Shown in pieces: positions 1-7,512 of a stretch of 64,000 bases of DNA (its first letter is position 1; every line of letters starts with the position of its first letter). A program made the translations under genes and the position numbers. The stretch lies in contig CAVRGN010000013.1 of the NCBI GenBank assembly GCA_963720725.1, forward strand, positions 62,001-126,000. Reading direction: 5' to 3'. Under the pieces are notes generated by a model. The model saw only the letters and a list, made by a program, of their open reading frames with translations. It was not told the DNA's origin and did not search any database. Source of the stretch: Benzoatithermus sp963720725. GTDB taxonomy: Bacteria > Pseudomonadota > Alphaproteobacteria > Geminicoccales > Geminicoccaceae.

Positions 1-1
1 C

Positions 2-1378
2 CCGGAGGCGACGGCGGCGGGCCCCGATCCCGCGCCGCCCGCCACGGCACCCGACCTGCCCCGCATCGTCGTCGTCGGCGGCGGTGCCGGCGGGCTGGAG
101 CTGGTCACCCGCCTGGGCGATACGCTGGGCAGGCGCGGCAAGGCCGAGGTCACCCTGGTCGACCGCGCCCGCACCCATCTGTGGAAGCCGCTGCTGCACG
201 AGGTCGCGGCCGGCAGCATGGACCTGGACGACCATGCGCTGGATTACCTCGCCCAGGCCCACTGGCACCATTTCCGCTACCGCGTCGGCGAGCTGACCGG
301 GCTCGACCGCGGCGCCAAGGAGATCCGCCTCGCCGCCACCCACGACGAGGAGGGCCGCCTGGTCACGCCCGAGCGCACGGTGCCCTACGACATCCTGGTG
401 CTGGCCATCGGCAGCCGCAGCAACGATTTCGGCACCCCCGGCGTGGCCCGGCACGCGATAGCACTCGACACGCCCGAACAGGCGACCCGCTTCCACCGCC
501 GCCTGGTCAACGCCTGCCTGCGCGCCCACACCCAGGACCAGCCCGTCCGCCCCGGCCAGCTCCACGTCGCCATCATCGGTGCCGGCGCTACCGGTACCGA
601 GCTCTCGGCCGAGCTGCACCGCACCGCGCGCGCCGTGGTCGCCTACGGCCTGGACCGCATCGATCCCGAGAAGGACATCCGGATCACGCTGATCGAGGCC
701 GCCCCGCGCATCCTGCCGGCCCTGCCCGAGCGCCTCTCCGCCGCGACCATGGCGCTGTTGCGCAAGATGGGCGTCGACGTCCGCACCGGTGCGCGCGTCA
801 CCGAGGTCACCGACCAGGGCGTCCAGCTCGCCGACGGCGACTTCATCCCCTCCGAGCTCGTCGTCTGGGCCGCGGGCGTGAAGGGCCCCGACGTCCTGGC
901 CGACCTCGACGGCCTGGAGGCCAGCCGCGCCAACCAGCTCGTGGTCACCCCCACCCTGCAGACCACGCGCGACCCCGCCATCTTCGCCATCGGCGACTGC
1001 GCCTTCCTGATCCCCGAGGGCCACGAGCGCCCGCTCCCGCCGCGCGCCCAGACCGCCCACCAGCAGGCGACCCACGTCCTGGCCCAGATCCGCCGCAAGC
1101 TGAAGGGCCAGCCCCTCAAGCCCTTCGTCTACCGCGACTTCGGCTCCCTGGTCTCGCTCGGCCACTACTCCACCGTCGGCAGCCTCATGGGCTTCATCGT
1201 CGGCAAGAGCATGTTCATCGAGGGCTGGTTCGCGCGCCTCATGTACCGCTCGCTCTACAAGATGCACCAGCGCGCCCTGCACGGCTGGCCCAAGGTCGCT
1301 CCTGGAAACCCTGGCCCGGACGCTCACGCGCCGGACCGAGCCGCACGTGAAGCTGCACTAGCTCGCCACGCCATTTGA
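2..1378 (+). CDS. ndh: Type II NADH dehydrogenase (NDH-2), 5' partial, frameshift at the extreme 3' end
   Basis: The reading frame is already open at base 2, so the N-terminus lies outside the window. NDH-2 is a single-subunit, non-proton-pumping FAD enzyme on the inner membrane face that passes electrons from NADH to quinone. Visible are the first Rossmann motif VVVGGGAGGLEL (fragment residues about 23-34), the second dinucleotide motif IIGAGATGTELSAEL near residue 190 and the FAD-binding segment IFAIGDCAF near residue 328. The typical membrane-associated C-terminus follows, with a LYKMHQRALHGWPK segment. From about base 1300 the frame becomes unlike the family, but the frame one base later reads LETLARTLTRRTEPHVKLH and stops at 1361. 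That is the usual NDH-2 tail, so one extra base near 1300 (GTCGCTCCTGG) has probably replaced the true tail by a spurious one ending at 1378. Family assignment is firm; the frameshift could be a sequence error. Confidence 0.9.
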   Translation, partial: PEATAAGPDPAPPATAPDLPRIVVVGGGAGGLELVTRLGDTLGRRGKAEVTLVDRARTHLWKPLLHEVAAGSMDLDDHALDYLAQAHWHHFRYRVGELTGLDRGAKEIRLAATHDEEGRLVTPERTVPYDILVLAIGSRSNDFGTPGVARHAIALDTPEQATRFHRRLVNACLRAHTQDQPVRPGQLHVAIIGAGATGTELSAELHRTARAVVAYGLDRIDPEKDIRITLIEAAPRILPALPERLSAATMALLRKMGVDVRTGARVTEVTDQGVQLADGDFIPSELVVWAAGVKGPDVLADLDGLEASRANQLVVTPTLQTTRDPAIFAIGDCAFLIPEGHERPLPPRAQTAHQQATHVLAQIRRKLKGQPLKPFVYRDFGSLVSLGHYSTVGSLMGFIVGKSMFIEGWFARLMYRSLYKMHQRALHGWPKVAPGNPGPDAHAPDRAAREAALARHAI

Positions 1379-1413
1379 CGCTATGCACGTCAGATGATGT
1401 GGAGACCCCCGGC

Positions 1414-1767
1414 ATGGACCTGATCGCTTCCTCGGTGGCCGGCGGCAGCTTCTCCCCCGACCGGATCGCCGCCCTCCTGCGGACCACCAAGGAGGAGGTC
1501 GCCGCCACGGCCGGGCTGAGCCGGGACGCGGTGGCGCGCCGGGCGCGCGTCGGCAGCCCCGCCACCCAGACCCGCCTGCGCGAGCTGGTCGAGATCCTCG
1601 CCCGGATCGAGCCCTGGGCCGGCTCGGCCCTGGCCGCCTATGCCTGGTACCGCTCGCAGCCCTTGCCGGGCTTCGCCGGCCGCACCGCCGAGATGCTGGT
1701 CCGCGAAGGCCACGCCGCCGCCGTGCGCGCCTATCTCGACGAGGTGGCGCTCGGCGGCTTCGCTTGA
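1414..1767 (+). CDS. Xre/MbcA/ParS-type antitoxin (DUF2384)
   Basis: This is a 117-residue protein with an N-terminal helical DNA-binding-like half (VAATAGLSRDAVARRARVG) and the C-terminal MbcA/ParS/Xre toxin-binding half (residues about 45-115, including EILARIEPWAGSALAAYAWYRS and GRTAEMLVREGHAAAVRAYLDEV). Antitoxins of this family bind and silence a RES-domain toxin and usually repress their own operon. I chose ATG 1414 because GGAG at 1401-1404 lies nine bases upstream; an in-frame TTG at 1375 has no comparable site. The stop codon overlaps the TTG start of the RES gene by four bases (TTGA), so the pair is translationally coupled. The typical partner next door makes the assignment strong. 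Confidence 0.85.
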   Translation: MDLIASSVAGGSFSPDRIAALLRTTKEEVAATAGLSRDAVARRARVGSPATQTRLRELVEILARIEPWAGSALAAYAWYRSQPLPGFAGRTAEMLVREGHAAAVRAYLDEVALGGFA

Positions 1768-2282
1768 CCCTCCCGCTCGGTCCCTGGCAGGGCCTTGCCT
1801 ACCGCGCCCACGATCCGCGCTGGTCCTTCGACCCCTGCTCGGGCGAGGGTGCTCGGCTGAAGGGCGGCCGCTTCAACCGCACCGGCACGCCCGCCCTCTA
1901 CCTCGCCTTGAGCCCCCTGGGTGCCTTGCGCGAGGCCCAGGCCGGCTTCCCCTACCGCTTCCAGCCGATGACCTTGTGCGCCTACGAGGTCGCGGCTTCG
2001 CACACCTTCGACGGCGGCAGCCCGGCCGCCCTGGCCGCGGCCGGCGTTCCGCCCGAGGACCTCGCCTGCCCCTGGCGCCTGGACCTGGCCCAGGGCCGCG
2101 AGCCCGCGAGCTGGCGCCTGGCCGAGCGGCTGGTGGCCGCCGGTGCCACGGCCATGCTCTACCCGAGCCAGGCCCCCGCCGCCGCCGCGGCCGACCGCAA
2201 CCTCGTGGTCTGGCGCTGGAACGACGCCACGGGTGCGCGCGTGCGGGTGATCGACGAGGAGCACCGCCTCGGCGGCGGCTGA
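1764..2282 (+). CDS. RES-domain toxin (NAD+-degrading type)
   Basis: This 172-residue RES-domain protein is the toxin half of an Xre-RES module. Characterised RES toxins degrade NAD+ in the cytoplasm. The family's conserved features are visible: YRAHDPRWSFDP near residue 14, GGRFNRTGTPALYLA around residues 33-47, the glutamate in ALREAQ near residue 55, and a late serine in MLYPSQ near residue 131, followed by NLVVWRW. These give the conserved Arg, Glu and Ser that name the RES fold. Translation starts at TTG 1764 inside the antitoxin stop region. The length is normal for the family, with no frameshift or internal stop, so the toxin looks intact. Confidence 0.85.
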   Translation: MTLPLGPWQGLAYRAHDPRWSFDPCSGEGARLKGGRFNRTGTPALYLALSPLGALREAQAGFPYRFQPMTLCAYEVAASHTFDGGSPAALAAAGVPPEDLACPWRLDLAQGREPASWRLAERLVAAGATAMLYPSQAPAAAAADRNLVVWRWNDATGARVRVIDEEHRLGGG

Positions 2283-2379
2283 GGCAGGGCGGATCCTTGG
2301 CGGCGCGGCTCCGGCACCGTCAGTGGCCTAAGCTCCGCACGCCGTGGTATCCTGCCCACGGGCAACTCGGAGGCGCGAC

Positions 2380-2658
2380 TTGGCCAAGGTGGACCTGGAG
2401 TTCCTGGGGCGGCAGCTCGGGCTGCTGATCGAGGGCCAGCGCGAGATCAAGGCCGAGATCGCCGACATCAAGGCCGATCTCGCCGAGATCAAGGCCCGGC
2501 TCGCCGAGACGGCATCGCGCGACCTGCTCCTGCGCGTGCTTCAGAGCTTCGCGGGCCAGGTCGAGCTGGCGGAGATCCGGACCAAGCTGCTCCAGGAAAC
2601 CCTGACCGCCCGCCTCGCCGCCGCCGAGCGCCGGATCGGCGCTCTGGAAGGGGTCTAG
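2380..2658 (+). CDS. Small coiled-coil protein of unknown function
   Basis: The product is about 92 residues and almost entirely heptad-patterned helix (IEGQREIKAEIADIKADL and AEIRTKLLQETLTARLAA). There is no signal peptide and no membrane segment. The start is probably TTG 2380, six bases after GGAGG at 2369-2373; an earlier in-frame GTG at 2344 would add 12 residues unlike the rest. Small soluble coiled-coil proteins of this kind are common as accessory or hypothetical genes. It follows the RES toxin by about 100 bases on the same strand but nothing ties it functionally to the pair. Homologues could not be checked. Confidence 0.55.
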   Translation: MAKVDLEFLGRQLGLLIEGQREIKAEIADIKADLAEIKARLAETASRDLLLRVLQSFAGQVELAEIRTKLLQETLTARLAAAERRIGALEGV

Positions 2659-2660
2659 GG

Positions 2661-2686
2661 CGCGAAGGGGGCAGGCCCCCCTCGCG
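2661..2686 (+). terminator. GC-rich hairpin, possible terminator
   Basis: An 11-bp stem (CGCGAAGGGGG / CCCCCCTCGCG, one mismatch) with loop CAGG begins three bases after the stop of the coiled-coil gene. No T-run follows, so it is a candidate rather than a clear intrinsic terminator. The rest of 2687-2865 contains no gene that I can recognise. Confidence 0.35.
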
Positions 2687-2865
2687 GGCTCCCCCAAACG
2701 CGTCGGGAGCGCTGGCATCTCCCCTTATGCGGTCGTTCCAGCCAACCTTGACGCAAGGTCGCCGGCACCGGACAACGGGCACCCGCGCTGCGGATTGGCT
2801 TGCCCACCGCGGCCGCTTGGAAATTGATCGGAAGGCCAACCCCCGCCCATGTTCCAGTTTGCCTG

Positions 2866-3899
2866 AATGACGTTCTTTTCAATATAACAGGCGCCTCTAT
2901 AGCGCGATGCTGTAGGGCGCCAGAATTATTTTTGCCCGCGCGCGTAAATCAACATGTGGCTATTATCAGGCCGATTTCCGCAGTAGTTGATCCGGATTTT
3001 CTATGCTACTTACTTATTAGCAGTTCGTACAAAGGTAGGCTTTAAAAACAGGTGAAAAGGCAGGTGCTACTAGGCAGGCCATTACGCAAGCCCAATTGCG
3101 CGGTCTCTCCATCGCTTTTCCCTCATCCCCTTCCGAGCAAAAACGCATCGTTGCCATTCTCGACGAAGCCTTCGCCGGCATCGATGCTGCAATTGCCAAC
3201 ACTGAGAAGAATATTCGCAGCGCGGGTGTTCTTTTTTCAGATACCATCTGATCACTTATTCGCTAAGCCGCCGTCAGCGTGGCTTAGAAGGCGTCTGATC
3301 GATCTCGGACGAATTCAGACGGGCAGTACGCCAAAAAGCTCAGACCAGGGGAATGCTGGAAACTTCATTCCATTTATAAAACCCGGCGATTTTCGGTTAG
3401 ATGGTTCGCTAAATTACGACAACGAAGGACTGAGCGAGCAGGGCCTATCGAACACTCGCAAGATCCCGGCAGGGTCGGCCCTAATGGTTTGCATCGGAGC
3501 GACGATTGGTAAATCTGGCTTCACATCGCGCGATATAACGGCAAACCAACAGATCAACGCAATTTCACCAAAGGCGGGTGTATTCAGGAAAATTTCTCTA
3601 CTACGCGATGATATCAAACGCGTTCAAGATCCTGTCTTATCGAATACTGGTACTACACTACCAATAATCAACAAATCCAAGTGGGGCAATCTGGAAATCG
3701 TACTGCCAGATTTCTCGAGGATCAGTGCCGTATTGTCGAACGATTTGACGCATTAAGGCGGAAAATCCTGTCGCTCAATGACGTCTATCGGCGAAAACTC
3801 GCGGCTCTGACAGCCCTCAAGCAATCCATCCTCCATCGGGCCTTCGCTGGTGAACTGACCGTCACCCCCGACCGCCGCCTCGAAGAGGCCGTCGCATGA
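2866..3899 (+). pseudogene. hsdS: Remnant of type I restriction specificity subunit (HsdS), truncated and multiply frameshifted
   Basis: HsdS carries two target-recognition domains (TRDs) and conserved helical spacers that direct a type I restriction-modification complex. The first recognisable stretch is VLFNITGASIARC followed by VNQHVAIIRP (frame 1), the late part of TRD1, so the N-terminal ~130 residues are missing. The frame breaks near 3043; the next frame reads QAQLRGLSIAFP and SEQKRIVAILDEAFAGIDAA, the central conserved helix. TRD2 begins near 3280 (LIDLGRIQTGSTP, VCIGATIGKSG) and contains a compensating pair of shifts near 3581 and 3630 (KFLYYAMISNAFK then DPVLSNTGTTLPIINKSKW). A further shift near 3710 restores CRIVERFDALRRKI and ALKQSILHRAFAGEL. 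Base composition is far lower in G+C from about 2870 to 3770 than in the flanks, then becomes host-like for the C-terminal helix. The stop overlaps the hsdR start (ATGA, 3896-3899). No hsdM is present. Confidence 0.8.
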
Positions 3900-6222
3900 A
3901 TGAGGCCGAAACCCGCGCCGAACTCATCGACCCCGCCCTCGCCGCCGCCGGCTGGGGCGTCGTCTCCGAAAGCCGGGTCCGCCGGGAAGTGATCACCCTC
4001 GGCCGCCTCCAGGGCGCCGGCCAGCGCGCCGCGCAGGAGATCGCCGACTACGTCCTGACCTACCGCAACCACAAGCTCGCGGTGATCGAGGCCAAGCGGC
4101 GCGACCTGCCGGTCACCGAAGGGCTCGGCCAGGCGAAGAAATACGCCGCCAAGCTGCAGACCCGCTTCACCTACGCCACCAACGGCCTCGGCATCTACCA
4201 GGTGGACATGCAGACCGGCGCGGAAGGCCGGTCGCCGCTTGGCCGACGCCGGATGCGCTCTGGGCGCTCACCTTCGCCGTCCCCAATGCCTGGCGGGACC
4301 GCTTCGCGGCCGTCCCCTTCGAGGACAAGGGCGGCCAGTGGCAGCTCCGCTACTACCAGGACATCGCGGTCGACCGCGTCCTGGAGGCCATCGCCGCCGG
4401 CCGCGACCGTATCCTGCTGACGCTCGCCACCGGCACCGGCAAGACCGCCATCGCCTTCCAGCTCGCCTGGAAGCTGTTCCACAGCCGCTGGAACCTGAAG
4501 GACTGGCGGGAGGGGCGAGCCGAGCCGCCGCCCGCGCATCCTGTTCCTCGCCGACCGCAACATCCTGGCCGACCAGGCCTACAACGCCTTCTCCGCCTTC
4601 CCGGACGACGCGCTGGTCCGCATCGACCCCGACACCATCCGCAAGAAGGGCCGCGTGCCGAAGAACGGCAACGTCTTCTTCACCATTTTCCAGACCTTCA
4701 TGAGCGGCCGCGACGCCGCCGGCCAGCCGTCGCCCTGCTTCGGCGACTACCCGCCGGACTTCTTCGACCTCATCGTCGTCGACGAGTGCCATCGCGGCGG
4801 GGCCAACGACGAGAGCAACTGGCGTGGCATCCTGGAGTATTTCAAGCCGGCCGTGCAGCTCGGCCTGACCGCCACGCCCAAGCGCCAGGTGAACGCCGAC
4901 ACCTACCGCTATTTCGGCGACCCGGTCTTCGTCTACTCGCTGAAGGAAGGCGATCAACGACGGCTTCCTGACGCCTTTCAAGGTCAAGCAGATCGCGACC
5001 ACGCTCGACAGCTACGTCTACACCTCGGACGATCAGCTGATCGAGGGCGAGATCGAGGAGGGCCGGCGCTACGACGAGGACGACTTCAACCGCGTGATCG
5101 AGATCGCGGAGCGCGAGAAGCTACCGCGTCAGGCTGTTCATGGAAGCGATCGACCAGGGCCAGAAGACCCTCGTCTTCTGCGCCACCCAGGACCACGCGC
5201 TGGCGGTTCGCGACCTCGTCAACCAGATGAAGACCAGCAAGGAGCCGAACTACTGCGTGCGCGTCACCGCCAGGGATGGTGCCGTCGGCGACCAGTTCCT
5301 GCGCACGTTCCAGGACAACGAGAAGACCATCCCGACCATCCTGACCACCTCGCAGAAGCTCTCGACCGGCGTGGACGCCCGCAACGTCCGCAACATCGTT
5401 CTGATGCGGCCGATCAAGTCGATGATCGAGTTCAAGCAGATCATCGGCCGCGGCACCCGCCTGTTCGAGGGCAAGGACTACTTCACGATCTACGATTTCG
5501 TGAAGGCCTACGAGCACTTCAGCGACCCCGAGTGGGACGGCGAGCCGCTGGAGCCCGTCCAGCCCGCGCCGCGCGGCCTGAGCGAGGACCCAGCACCCCC
5601 GCCGGCCGAACCCGAGCCGGCCGAAGAGGACGAGCCTGCGCCGCGCCGCAAGATCATCGTCAAGCTCGCCGACGGCAAGGAGCGGGCCATCCAGCACATG
5701 ATCGCCACGACGTTCTGGAGCGTCGATGGCCGCCCCATGTCCGCGGCCGAGTTCGTCACCCAGCTGTTCGGCACGCTGCCCGAGCTGTTCAAGGACGAGG
5801 ACGAGCTGCGCCGGCTCTGGAGCAAACCCGACACGCGCAAGGCGCTTTTGGAGAGCCTGGCCGAGAAGGGCTACGGCCCCGCCCAGCTCGCCATCGTCCG
5901 CGGCCTGATCGACGCCGAGAAGAGCGACCTGTTCGACGTCCTGGCCTACATCGCCTTCGCCCTCACGCCGATCACCCGTGCCGAGCGCGTCCAGACCCGC
6001 AAGCCGACGATCCTCTCCTCCTACGACGACAAGCTGCAGGCCTTCCTCGACTTCGTCCTGGCCCAGTATGTCAGCGAAGGCAGCGACGAGCTGGACGAAG
6101 CCAAGCTCCCCGACCTCCTCCACCTCAAGTACCGCACCATGAGCGAAGCCATGACCCAGCTCGGCGCCCCCGCCCAGATCCGCGCCGCCTTCATCGGCTT
6201 CCAGCAGCACCTCTACAGCTGA
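3896..6222 (+). pseudogene. hsdR: Type I restriction endonuclease R subunit (EcoEI-like HsdR) with four frameshifts
   Basis: HsdR supplies the nuclease and ATP-driven translocase of type I restriction systems. The conceptual product is about 775 residues in the order expected for the EcoEI family: nuclease core IADYVLTYRNHKLAVIEAK (D...ExK), Walker A LATGTGKT near 4430, DECH box (FDLIVVDECHRGG) near 4780, motif III GLTATPKR near 4870, motif VI QIIGRGTRLFEGKDYF near 5445 and a C-terminal specificity-assembly domain (EKGYGPAQLAIVRGLIDAE). The reading frame must change near 4229 (one base missing), 4533, 4952 and 5120 (one base extra each), giving frames 2-1-2-3-1. No in-frame nonsense codon is needed to follow the protein. 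As written it cannot make a full enzyme. This is either recent inactivation or clustered sequence error. Composition is host-like, unlike the neighbouring hsdS. Confidence 0.85.
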
Positions 6223-6243
6223 CTGCTTGACCCACAGAGCTGT

Positions 6244-6350
6244 CCCCTGCCTCGCCGTCCGCCCTCCCTTCGTTCGGGCTCCCGGCTCGCCGCGGCACCT
6301 GCTCCACCATCCGCCGTTCTGCCCGAAGATCCTTACCGCCCCGTCAACGC
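6244..6350. repeat. 107-bp direct repeat, copy 1
   Basis: Bases 6244-6350 recur at 6929-7035 in the same orientation with 105 of 107 identical positions; the differences are T/G at two sites in the first third. The copies lie 685 bp apart and tightly enclose the hicBA pair (41 bp on the hicA side). No open frame or transposase is associated. It could be a dispersed intergenic repeat or a duplication left by insertion or recombination of the cassette. Confidence 0.9.
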
Positions 6351-6390
6351 TGACGCTCCATCTGCTGCCGCAGCTCAGCCACGGCGGAGC

Positions 6391-6603
6391 TCATAGATCG
6401 CTTGGCCGCAAGCCGGTCTGCTTGGCGATGCGTGCGAGCATCCTCGGTCCGATCTCGTCGCGGTCGTGGAACGCGAACACGATGTCGGGCGAGCCCTCGC
6501 GCGCCAGGGTACGGTGGGAGCCGGACTGGCGCTTGATACGCCAGCCCGCGCGCAGGAGTGCCGCAAGGACTCGGGAAGCCCGGGCCGACGGCCAGTCGGT
6601 CAT
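6391..6603 (-). CDS. hicA: HicA-family mRNA interferase toxin
   Basis: The 70-residue product has the small double-stranded-RNA-binding-like HicA fold. It shows a helix SRVLAALLRAGW, then IKRQSGSHRTL with the catalytic histidine in the GSH motif, then IVFAFHDRDEIGPRMLARIAKQTGL. HicA toxins cleave mRNA when the HicB antitoxin is degraded. Length and motifs are complete, so it appears functional. It is transcribed after hicB on the minus strand with a 42-bp gap, the reverse of the commonest hicA-hicB order. Confidence 0.85.
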   Translation of the reverse strand: MTDWPSARASRVLAALLRAGWRIKRQSGSHRTLAREGSPDIVFAFHDRDEIGPRMLARIAKQTGLRPSDL

Positions 6604-6645
6604 CGGCCAGACGAAGGCGCTGTCGCGCTCAGGGCTGCGCGAGCC

Positions 6646-6864
6646 TCAAGCCGCCTCGACGAACAGGCCGCTGATCTCCGGCACCGGCTCGCCATGCTCG
6701 ATCCGCTCGGCCAAAGCGCGCAGGGCCAGAGCCTCCGCCCGAGCCGCGGCCTCCGCGCGCGTCGAGCCATAGGCCAGGGCTCCGGGCACGATCGGCACCT
6801 CGGCCAGCCAGCGACCGTCCAGCTCCTGCTCGATCTCGATCGTCAGAACGGGTGCGATCGACAA
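6646..6864 (-). CDS. hicB: HicB-family antitoxin
   Basis: This short HicB antitoxin shows the partial RNase H-like HicB fold (LTIEIEQELDGRWLAEVP, then STRAEAAARAEALALRALAERIEHGE). It lacks an obvious added C-terminal DNA-binding domain. HicB neutralises HicA by direct binding. The preferred start is TTG at 6864 (GGAG seven bases upstream), giving MSIAPVLTIEIEQ. An ATG at 6906 is also in frame and would add 14 atypical residues. It precedes hicA on the minus strand, so both probably share one transcript. Confidence 0.78.
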   Translation of the reverse strand: MSIAPVLTIEIEQELDGRWLAEVPIVPGALAYGSTRAEAAARAEALALRALAERIEHGEPVPEISGLFVEAA

Positions 6865-6928
6865 GGCCCGGCTCCATGGCTGTGCTTCCGTCCGTCCAGA
6901 TAGCACATCGCCGTCCGCCGATCGACCG

Positions 6929-7035
6929 CCCCTGCCTCGCCGTCCGCCCGCCCTTCGGTCGGGCTCCCGGCTCGCCGCGGCACCTGCTCCACCATCCGCC
7001 GTTCTGCCCGAAGATCCTTACCGCCCCGTCAACGC
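6929..7035. repeat. 107-bp direct repeat, copy 2
   Basis: This is the second copy of the repeat at 6244-6350 (two mismatches), in direct orientation, ending 22-65 bp from the hicB start depending on which start is used. Immediately after it lies TTGACA at 7041-7046, but no convincing -10 element is at the right distance. The shared outer boundaries are sharp: sequence similarity stops abruptly at both ends. Confidence 0.9.
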
Positions 7036-7512
7036 CGCGCTTGACAGCCCGCCCCCGTCATGGAACCTTGCGAGGCTTTTGATCCTAGCAGCGCCGGAGC
7101 CCGTCATGTTCGGTGTAGCGTTCAGACTTCACGAAAAACGCACGTCCGAACCCGAGCCCACATTCCGGCACCATCGATTCTGCACAAACGAATTCCTGTC
7201 CGGCACGAACGAACCCGAGACCCGCCCCGCCGCGCGATTCTCCCACGACGAAACGAACCCAGCCAACCCCTTGATATTCCACCGAACCTCCGGTTGGCCG
7301 CATGGCCCTCAGCCAGGCGGGTCGACCCGGCGCAGGGTCAGGCTGATGCGGCCGCCGCCGGGAACCAGCGCGGAGGTTCCGGCAGAATGTGCCCGCAGAT
7401 CGGCACGCGGCAATGCCGGGCCGGCATGTCGACACACAGTGTTCTCGTGGCACACGATGCAAAGGCGGTTGCGGCTGACCGCCAGCATTCTTGAGGATGT
7501 TGCGGCCGACCT
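7036..7512. other. Intergenic stretch with no intact gene
   Basis: About 480 bases separate the second repeat from sdaA. No frame here looks protein-coding over its length. On the minus strand a short tail GTSALVPGGGRISLTLRRV ends at a stop at 7309-7311. It resembles the end of AlkB-type 2-oxoglutarate-dependent dioxygenases and is listed separately as a possible remnant. Confidence 0.5.
7309..7380 (-). pseudogene. Possible 3' remnant of an AlkB-like dioxygenase gene
   Basis: The minus-strand frame reads GTSALVPGGGRISLTLRRV followed by DPPG and a stop. In AlkB-family repair dioxygenases the C-terminus has a very similar gtstLvpGGGRinLTlRrv pattern, in which the arginine contacts 2-oxoglutarate. 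No upstream catalytic HxD segment is present in any nearby frame, so at most about 25 codons remain. The match rests on memory of the family pattern and is short. Confidence 0.3.

Noticed and set aside
6244..7035. The 107-bp repeat as CRISPR or insertion-sequence ends
   Set aside because: Only two copies, in direct rather than inverted orientation, too long for CRISPR repeats, and no transposase lies between them.
7041..7069. TTGACA at 7041-7046 as a promoter
   Set aside because: The hexamer 17 bases downstream (AACCTT) is poor and no plus-strand gene follows, so it is not called.
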